DNA of 40,998 nucleotides from Rhodospirillales bacterium (lineage in GTDB: Bacteria > Pseudomonadota > Alphaproteobacteria > Rhodospirillales > UBA2165), in NCBI GenBank assembly GCA_012960465.1, contig DUBF01000025.1, positions 1 through 40,998 of the forward strand. The letters are read 5' to 3'. The notes beneath the pieces are model-generated. The model saw nothing but the letters and a program-made list of their open reading frames with translations. It was not told the origin of the DNA and searched no databases. Shown here one piece after another: positions 36,202 to 40,998 of this stretch. Both the position numbers and the translations under genes were made by a program. The stretch's first letter is position 1. Each line of letters opens with the position of its first letter.

Positions 36202-36575
36202 TGGCTATTTTTAAACGGATTGATCATATCGCGCTTCACGTAAAAGATTTAGCCGCGTCAACAAAGTTTTATAAATACCATTTCGGCTTCAAAGACTTCT
36301 ATGAACAAGTCACCCCCTCTGGCATTCAAATTTCTTATCTCAAATTGGGAGACACCATATTAGAGTTGGTCGGGCGCCAGGATCCAACTATTGGCGGATT
36401 TCATTGGTGCATGGAAACAGATGATTTTGATGGTGCCGTCTCCCAATTAAAACAAAATCAAGTCGACTTATTTCAACCGCCTCACCCTACGGATGCGAGA
36501 GAACCGAGAGAAAAAGGATGGCGTCGGGTTGTATTTTTAGGGCCAGATGGCGAGCAAATTGAACTCAGAGGCTAA
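36201..36575 (+). CDS. VOC (glyoxalase/bleomycin-resistance) family protein
   Basis: This 124-residue protein has one vicinal-oxygen-chelate fold: RIDHIALHVKDLAASTKFYK near residue 6, HFGFKDFYEQV near 28, a metal-ligand-like LGDTILELVG near 48 and VVFLGPDGEQIELRG at the end. H9, H70 and E121 are candidate metal ligands. Members include glyoxalase I, methylmalonyl-CoA epimerase and dioxygenases, and sequence alone does not decide. It is translationally coupled to the RidA gene (1-bp overlap). A glyoxalase I role would complement gloB at 21996, but this is inference. Confidence 0.85.
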   Translation: MAIFKRIDHIALHVKDLAASTKFYKYHFGFKDFYEQVTPSGIQISYLKLGDTILELVGRQDPTIGGFHWCMETDDFDGAVSQLKQNQVDLFQPPHPTDAREPREKGWRRVVFLGPDGEQIELRG

Positions 36576-36625
36576 AACTAAATCTTGTGACTTGCTCTCA
36601 CTTAATTTGAGATTTATCAATAAGC

Positions 36626-37789
36626 ATGCCTGATGGAAGAGAAGAAGTATCTATAAAAATTTTGGATAAAATCAGCAACATCCCATCCGAGGATTGGGAT
36701 GCCTGTGCTGGACAGAGTAATCCATTTGTATCTCACGCCTTTCTCTATGCTTTAGAAGAAAGTGGCTCCGTGACGAGCAAAACTGGATGGCTACCCCAAC
36801 ATCTGTTAGTGCATGATGAAGATGAGAAAATAGTTGCATGCATGCCAATGTATTTAAAAAACCATTCATACGGTGAATATATCTTCGACTGGGGATGGGC
36901 CGAGGCCTATAACCGTGCTGGGGGGAGCTATTACCCAAAACTTCAAGCTGCAATACCTTTTACTCCCGCAACCGGGCCTCGTATGCTGGTTAAAGATGGC
37001 TCCTCCGATCGTTATTACCAAGTTTTAATGAGTGGAATGATTCAGCTTGCCGAGAAACATAAAGTATCTTCTCTTCACATAACATTCCCACCAAAAGGCC
37101 AGTGGGATAGATTGGGTGCTTCTGGATTTATAAAAAGAACAAGTAAACAATTCCACTGGGAAAATAGAGGCTACACTGACTTCGATGATTTCTTAAGTGA
37201 ACTCACATCGCGTAAACGAAAAGCAATAAAGAAAGAACGACGTCAGGTCCAGGAACAAGGAATACAATTAGAACGCCTAACGGGTGAAAAATTAACAGAA
37301 GATTACTGGGATGTATTTTATCAATATTATTTGAACACTATTGATCGAAAATGGGGACATTCATACTTAACGCGTGAATTTTTTTCAATTCTTGGTGAAA
37401 CTATGTCTGACCTTGCGATGTTAGTCATCGCCCAACACAATGGAAAACGGGTGGCCGGAGCCTTAAACCTTATCGGGTCGGACACCATATTTGGCCGAAA
37501 TTGGGGCTGTTCAGAGGATTTCAAATTTCTTCATTTTGAAGCTTGTTATTATCAAGCAATTGATTTTGCTATTGAAAATAAATTACGATGGGTTGAAGCC
37601 GGTGCTCAAGGCCCACACAAAATCCAGCGGGGCTATTTACCTCGTGAGGTCTATAGTGCACACTGGATTGCTGACCCTAAATTCCGTGAAGCAGTGGAGC
37701 AATTTATTGATCAAGAACGGAGAGAAATAAATTATGAAATTAACGGATTGATGGAATATTCACCTTATCGCAAAGCAGAAACCAGCTAA
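36626..37789 (+). CDS. DUF482/FemAB-like GNAT-fold acyltransferase
   Basis: This 387-residue protein matches the DUF482 (peptidoglycan-biosynthesis FemAB-like) family: IPSEDWDACAGQSNPFVSHA near residue 18, FLYALEESGSV near 38, YIFDWGWAEAYNRAGGSYYP near 88, and AAIPFTPATGPRMLV near 111. RKRKAIKKERRQVQEQGIQL lies near 193 and EAGAQGPHKIQRGYLPREVY near 326. The double GNAT fold suggests transfer of an aminoacyl or acyl group, but no reaction is established. It is 50 bp downstream of the VOC gene in the same direction. The frame and length are normal. Confidence 0.87.
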   Translation: MPDGREEVSIKILDKISNIPSEDWDACAGQSNPFVSHAFLYALEESGSVTSKTGWLPQHLLVHDEDEKIVACMPMYLKNHSYGEYIFDWGWAEAYNRAGGSYYPKLQAAIPFTPATGPRMLVKDGSSDRYYQVLMSGMIQLAEKHKVSSLHITFPPKGQWDRLGASGFIKRTSKQFHWENRGYTDFDDFLSELTSRKRKAIKKERRQVQEQGIQLERLTGEKLTEDYWDVFYQYYLNTIDRKWGHSYLTREFFSILGETMSDLAMLVIAQHNGKRVAGALNLIGSDTIFGRNWGCSEDFKFLHFEACYYQAIDFAIENKLRWVEAGAQGPHKIQRGYLPREVYSAHWIADPKFREAVEQFIDQERREINYEINGLMEYSPYRKAETS

Positions 37790-37898
37790 TAACCATTAAT
37801 GCAGGACTACCAAAGTCGTATTTCCACACTATTAAGCCGTCTACTTGCAAAGTTTGTACAATACAGACAATAACTAAGAATTACAGGAGCTTTTAAAT

Positions 37899-38375
37899 AT
37901 GGAACTAGAATTTTTCTTAATGGCGGTATTTGCAGGGTTCATGGGGTCCTATGGATTAGTAGCAATGTCACTTTGGTCCGATAGCCTTGGTCTGCCGCGG
38001 TTAGATTTTAGCCGGGCGATGTCAAAATTAACCTACGCGCGCACTTTTGAAGAAGAAGTCTCCCCAGGAGCTGGCGTTGAAGCACCAAATACGCCGTACT
38101 GGCCCGGCATGATCATCCTATTTATGAACGGTATTTTCTTTGCGCTACTTTATTCTTCAGTCGTCGCGCAGTTTATTCCAATTGAAAATCTTGTTTTTAA
38201 AGGTGCGGCATGGGGTGTCATACTTTGGTTTGTCTCTGGTATTTTCTTTGTACCCTTCTACCTCAAAGAAGGGTTTATGCTATCTCATATTCACCCCTTA
38301 GCTTGGCTAACCAGCCTTAAAGTGCATATTGTTTATGGCTTGATGGTTGGCTGGATCGCACCAATTTCAGTATAG
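37899..38375 (+). CDS. Small four-helix membrane protein, unknown function
   Basis: The 158-residue protein has an N-terminal hydrophobic segment (about 4-25), a soluble loop containing WSDSLGLPRLDFSRAMSKL and a Thr/Glu-rich stretch, then three more segments (about 68-88, 100-122, 134-155). The loop phrase SLGLPRLDF is a recurrent feature of small inner-membrane proteins without known role. ACAGGAGC sits 10 bp before the ATG, a good ribosome-binding site. I do not assign a function. Neighbours (the GNAT gene upstream, the tRNA-like element downstream) give no clue. Confidence 0.7.
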   Translation: MELEFFLMAVFAGFMGSYGLVAMSLWSDSLGLPRLDFSRAMSKLTYARTFEEEVSPGAGVEAPNTPYWPGMIILFMNGIFFALLYSSVVAQFIPIENLVFKGAAWGVILWFVSGIFFVPFYLKEGFMLSHIHPLAWLTSLKVHIVYGLMVGWIAPISV

Positions 38376-38418
38376 TTTAAGCTTAAACATTAACTAAAAC
38401 TGAAAAGGAGGGTGCAAA

Positions 38419-38547
38419 TTGTTTAAAATAAATGATGGTAGCCACTTTGATACCGTTTTAAGGCCGTTAGAAACCGCTCGAGACAGAAAAACATGGCTAC
38501 TACACTTTTTGACCATTTTAACTCCTTTAAAAACATTGGAGTTCTAG
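38419..38547 (+). CDS. Possible 42-aa small ORF with strong ribosome-binding site
   Basis: AAGGAGGG lies 6 bp upstream of a TTG at 38419, which opens 42 codons ending in TAG at 38545. The peptide is basic and mildly hydrophobic (RKTWLLHFLTILTPLKTLEF at its end) and resembles nothing I know. The Shine-Dalgarno match is the only real support; the TTG start and short length make it doubtful. Confidence 0.22.
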   Translation: MFKINDGSHFDTVLRPLETARDRKTWLLHFLTILTPLKTLEF

Positions 38548-38554
38548 GGAGAAA

Positions 38555-38632
38555 TGGTAGAAACGACAGGATCCGAACATGTGACCATCCGCTTAAAAGG
38601 CAGTACCTCATAAAATGCAGAAGATAGTCCCT
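38555..38632 (-). tRNA. Divergent tRNA-Lys-like cloverleaf (anticodon TTT), possibly pseudo-tRNA
   Basis: The minus strand fits all cloverleaf lengths. Acceptor AGGGACT pairs with CGTTTCT (6 of 7, two G-U). The D arm is CTTC/GAGG with a 10-base loop lacking GG. The anticodon arm is ACTGC/GCGGA with loop CTTTTAA, giving TTT. The variable loop is TGGTC. The T arm is ACATG/CCTGT with loop TTCGGAT and one mismatch. Discriminator A and an encoded CCA follow (38555-38557). The missing G18-G19 and G instead of A at position 58 argue for a decayed or phage-type tRNA rather than the housekeeping tRNA-Lys. Confidence 0.5.
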
Positions 38633-38657
38633 TTTTTAATCCCCGTTCAAACTTCAA

Positions 38658-39884
38658 TTACATGAGCCCAAATTGCAGCAGATAGGTGCTTAGAGCCGGA
38701 TATTTAATCAATACAACCAAAGTCAATAACATTGTAACCGCAAAAGGGAATGCACCAGAAAATATATCAAATAAGGAAATATTTGGATCATTAATCGTAC
38801 TTTTAATCACGAAACAGGATATCCCAAGCGGTGGCGTCAGAAGACCTATTTCTGCTCCTACTACTGTCACTATTCCAAACCAAACTAAATCAATTCCGAA
38901 GGCATCAAGAGCAGTTAGAAACAGTGGCACAATAATTAATATTATCGAAGCGGTGTCCAAAATTGTTCCCAACAAAAGCAACAACACTACATATAGTGTC
39001 ATAATTTGGCCGATCGTAAAGTCCATACCCGTTAGCCACTCACCAAATTGAGTTGGTAAGCCAGCTACACCCAGCATCCGATTATACATAGTAGCAGTAA
39101 TTATTAAAAATAAGATCGTCGCTGCAATGTACCCCGTTTCAACTAGAACCTCCCACAAATCATCAAGACTAATAGCCCGCTTTAAAATAGCTATTATCAA
39201 GGCAGCTAGTGCCCCAGCTGCACCCGCTTCAACGGGCGTTACTATGCCTCCATATATTCCACCCACCCACTTCGGGGCTGCATATGCCATTATTAGAATA
39301 AGTATAGCGAATGCTATCGACAATAAGATCCCAGGTATGATACCGGCAACAAACATTTGTCCTATAGATTGTTCTGTTACAATTGCGTAAATTATAAGCA
39401 TCGCGCTAGGTGGAATTAACATTCCCAGGACAGAACTTCCAGCAACGACCCCCACTGTAAAACGCGGTTTGTAACCGAACCGCTGCATTTCGGGTACAGC
39501 AACGCGGGTAAATACCGACGCTGAAGCAATAGAAGATCCGGTAACCGATGCAAAAATTGCATTTGCGGCTACGGTGGCTATCCCTAATCCACCCCGAACA
39601 CGATAAAAAAGAAAATTTGCGACTTCATAAACATCTTTTCCTATCCCAGCCTTACTAACTATTAGTCCCATCAAGGCAAACAACGGTACAGATGCATAAA
39701 CATATTCAGATACAGTATCGGCTATTGCCTCAGTTAGGAGTGCAACAGCAATGTCAAAATTACCTTTAATAACAAAAACACCAACAAACGAAACCAATCC
39801 CAAAGCAATAGGGATGTACATACCCAAATAAATAAGGATTACGATTAAAATAACTGAAATTACACCAACATCAAGACCTGTCAT
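38658..39884 (-). CDS. dctM: TRAP transporter large permease (DctM)
   Basis: DctM is the large membrane subunit of a tripartite ATP-independent periplasmic transporter, a Na+-driven importer of organic acids and similar solutes. The 408 residues form about 11-12 helices. Signatures are YVYASVPLFALMGLIVSKAG near residue 62, FASVTGSSIASASVFTRVAVPEM near 111, VAGSSVLGMLIPPSAMLIIYAI near 146, IVTPVEAGAAGALAALI near 215 and LLLGTILDTASIILIIVPLF near 302. It is slightly shorter than the usual 425-430 residues at the N-terminus but has no obvious gap. It follows DctQ after 33 bp. Confidence 0.94.
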   Translation of the reverse strand: MTGLDVGVISVILIVILIYLGMYIPIALGLVSFVGVFVIKGNFDIAVALLTEAIADTVSEYVYASVPLFALMGLIVSKAGIGKDVYEVANFLFYRVRGGLGIATVAANAIFASVTGSSIASASVFTRVAVPEMQRFGYKPRFTVGVVAGSSVLGMLIPPSAMLIIYAIVTEQSIGQMFVAGIIPGILLSIAFAILILIMAYAAPKWVGGIYGGIVTPVEAGAAGALAALIIAILKRAISLDDLWEVLVETGYIAATILFLIITATMYNRMLGVAGLPTQFGEWLTGMDFTIGQIMTLYVVLLLLLGTILDTASIILIIVPLFLTALDAFGIDLVWFGIVTVVGAEIGLLTPPLGISCFVIKSTINDPNISLFDIFSGAFPFAVTMLLTLVVLIKYPALSTYLLQFGLM

Positions 39885-39917
39885 TCAGAGTTACTCTTTA
39901 TCAAAACAATATGTTTG

Positions 39918-40475
39918 TTATGATCTCGAACGAGATCCAATATAGTAAATACTCATCCGAAGGAAATGGAGTAATGTAACAACACAGCCAAGTACGATCA
40001 CAACCTTAATTGGCCACTTCGGAGCCGTAAAAAGCCCTTCCTCTCCAACAAAGTAATCATTTACCCACGCATCATATAAATCCGGCACAGCTCCCCAGAG
40101 AACAATACAAAAAAACATAACACTTAAAAAATCAAATACAGCTGCCATATTTTTACCAATAGTAGGCCTACGCGCATGCATCAAATTGAAAAAACCATCC
40201 GACCTTGTCAAACGGCCTCGACGTGTTGCATCCCCTAGTTGAAGAAAAACAATTCCAATTATGGAAAATTCAACAAGCTCTGTTACACCATGGAATGGAT
40301 GATTAAAGAATGACCTAGCAATGGCATCGGTACAAATTAATAGCATCAACACGAAGACCCATAATGAGCCTAACGTATTCATTATGGTTAAACTTTTATC
40401 CAGCGTTTTGTTAAAGGCGCTACCCCCCGGCAGCGCCTTATTATCGTTTTGCGACATATTTAGCTCGCCATTCAA
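39918..40475 (-). CDS. dctQ: TRAP transporter small permease (DctQ)
   Basis: This 185-residue four-helix membrane protein pairs with DctM. Typical elements are MLLICTDAIARSFFNHPFHG near residue 40, VTELVEFSIIGIVFLQLGDA near 60 and TRRGRLTRSDGFFNL near 82. It lies between the partial DctP gene (12 bp upstream) and DctM (33 bp downstream) on the minus strand, the standard DctP-Q-M order. The first six residues precede a second ATG (MSQNDNK) that may be the real start. Confidence 0.92.
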   Translation of the reverse strand: MNGELNMSQNDNKALPGGSAFNKTLDKSLTIMNTLGSLWVFVLMLLICTDAIARSFFNHPFHGVTELVEFSIIGIVFLQLGDATRRGRLTRSDGFFNLMHARRPTIGKNMAAVFDFLSVMFFCIVLWGAVPDLYDAWVNDYFVGEEGLFTAPKWPIKVVIVLGCVVTLLHFLRMSIYYIGSRSRS

Positions 40476-40487
40476 AACAGCAGCAAA

Positions 40488-40998
40488 CTATTCCTTGTCC
40501 CACTGCCGGAGAATCGGCTGGTTAGCAGAGCGCATTGCATTCATATAATCGGTCAAAATAGCTTTACCAGGAATTCCTTTTTTTTCTAACCGCCCTGCCC
40601 AAGCTGTTGCAGTATTAGGCATGGTCATTGCCCACTTCGCTCTTTCAGTTTGGCTTAAAATATTGATAGTGCCACCTTTTTCAGTAAATTGCTTACGCTT
40701 TATTTTAGCTACTTCTACTGCTGTACGGGACAGTTGCTCACGATAGGCTATTGATGCCACACTTATTACCTTTTTAACCTCACCTGGAAGTTTCGCCCAC
40801 GATTTAGCGTTCATAGTTATCGCTTTTGAGTTAGCTGTACCCAAATCAGATTTTAGCATAAAGGGCGCTACCTCGTACATTTTACGATTCACAACAGATT
40901 CTGTCCATAGCATTATTCCACCTACAACACCGCGCCCTAGCCAATTATGATACTTAACTAGACTTCCTTTTACAGCAACAGATCCAGTATTTTTTAAC
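40488..40998 (-). CDS. dctP: TRAP transporter substrate-binding protein DctP, C-terminal part (cut by window edge)
   Basis: The frame is open from the right window edge to the stop at 40488, giving about 169 codons of the C-terminal half of a periplasmic DctP receptor. VKYHNWLGRGVVGGIMLWTE and the following APFMLKSDLGTANSKAITMN resemble the DctP stretch around lobe II, and the helix-rich end with KLPGEVKKVISVASIAYREQ is typical. The signal peptide and most ligand-binding residues, including the conserved Arg, are outside the window, so the substrate cannot be guessed. An ATG at 40913 is internal and not the start. It heads the dctPQM operon. Confidence 0.88.
   Translation of the reverse strand, partial: LKNTGSVAVKGSLVKYHNWLGRGVVGGIMLWTESVVNRKMYEVAPFMLKSDLGTANSKAITMNAKSWAKLPGEVKKVISVASIAYREQLSRTAVEVAKIKRKQFTEKGGTINILSQTERAKWAMTMPNTATAWAGRLEKKGIPGKAILTDYMNAMRSANQPILRQWDKE

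Noticed and set aside
1-40998. CRISPR arrays, rRNA genes, complete insertion sequences
   Set aside because: No regularly spaced direct repeats, no rRNA signature and no transposase with flanking inverted repeats were seen.

Overview
The window reads as chromosomal DNA of a fairly AT-rich alphaproteobacterium, most likely an uncultured marine Rhodospirillales-type lineage. The evidence is gene content and order. An alaC-hom-glpX-recJ operon, an aroQ / aat / DUF2155 / NDUFA12 block, a roughly 1,200-residue B12-dependent ribonucleotide reductase, a DctPQM TRAP transporter and TPR glycosyltransferases are all typical of that group. The taxon is an inference; no rRNA is present.

Region 1 (1-4430) is a decayed integration zone at a tRNA-Glu gene. 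It holds the N-terminal part of a DUF6538-type tyrosine recombinase, a Bcr/CflA drug exporter, a 152-bp sequence containing the tRNA-Glu 3' end joined to an internally deleted recombinase, an MmcQ/YjbR gene, a broken DnaQ-like exonuclease, a divergent phosphatidyltransferase / cytidylyltransferase pair, and a second, inverted copy of the 152-bp sequence abutting the intact tRNA. Region 2 (4524-12457, minus strand) is a housekeeping operon for amino-acid metabolism, gluconeogenesis and DNA repair, with an MFS transporter at its end and an OmpA-like lipoprotein upstream.

Region 3 (12927-20011, plus strand) carries a DEAD-box helicase, a solo Lrp-type ligand-binding domain, a GT4 glycosyltransferase and then a tight three-gene unit: an unusual three-domain Nfu protein, a radical SAM protein ending in a CCAEP tail, and an ATP-grasp ligase. 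This unit is the best candidate in the window for an undescribed pathway. Region 4 (20008-29506) has threonine aldolase, AlkA-type glycosylase, glyoxalase II, an MFS transporter, the stump of an LVIVD-type gene, a TPR/GT41 protein, a ThiS-ThiG fusion, and aroQ, aat, DUF2155 and NDUFA12. The accB-accC pair that usually lies between aroQ and aat is missing.

Region 5 (29702-40998) contains a TPR/GT9-like glycosyltransferase, nrdJ with a possible NrdR site and leader hairpin, a three-hairpin candidate small RNA ending in a terminator, a ridA-VOC-GNAT gene set, a small membrane protein, a divergent tRNA-Lys-like cloverleaf, and a TRAP transporter operon whose substrate-binding gene runs off the right edge.
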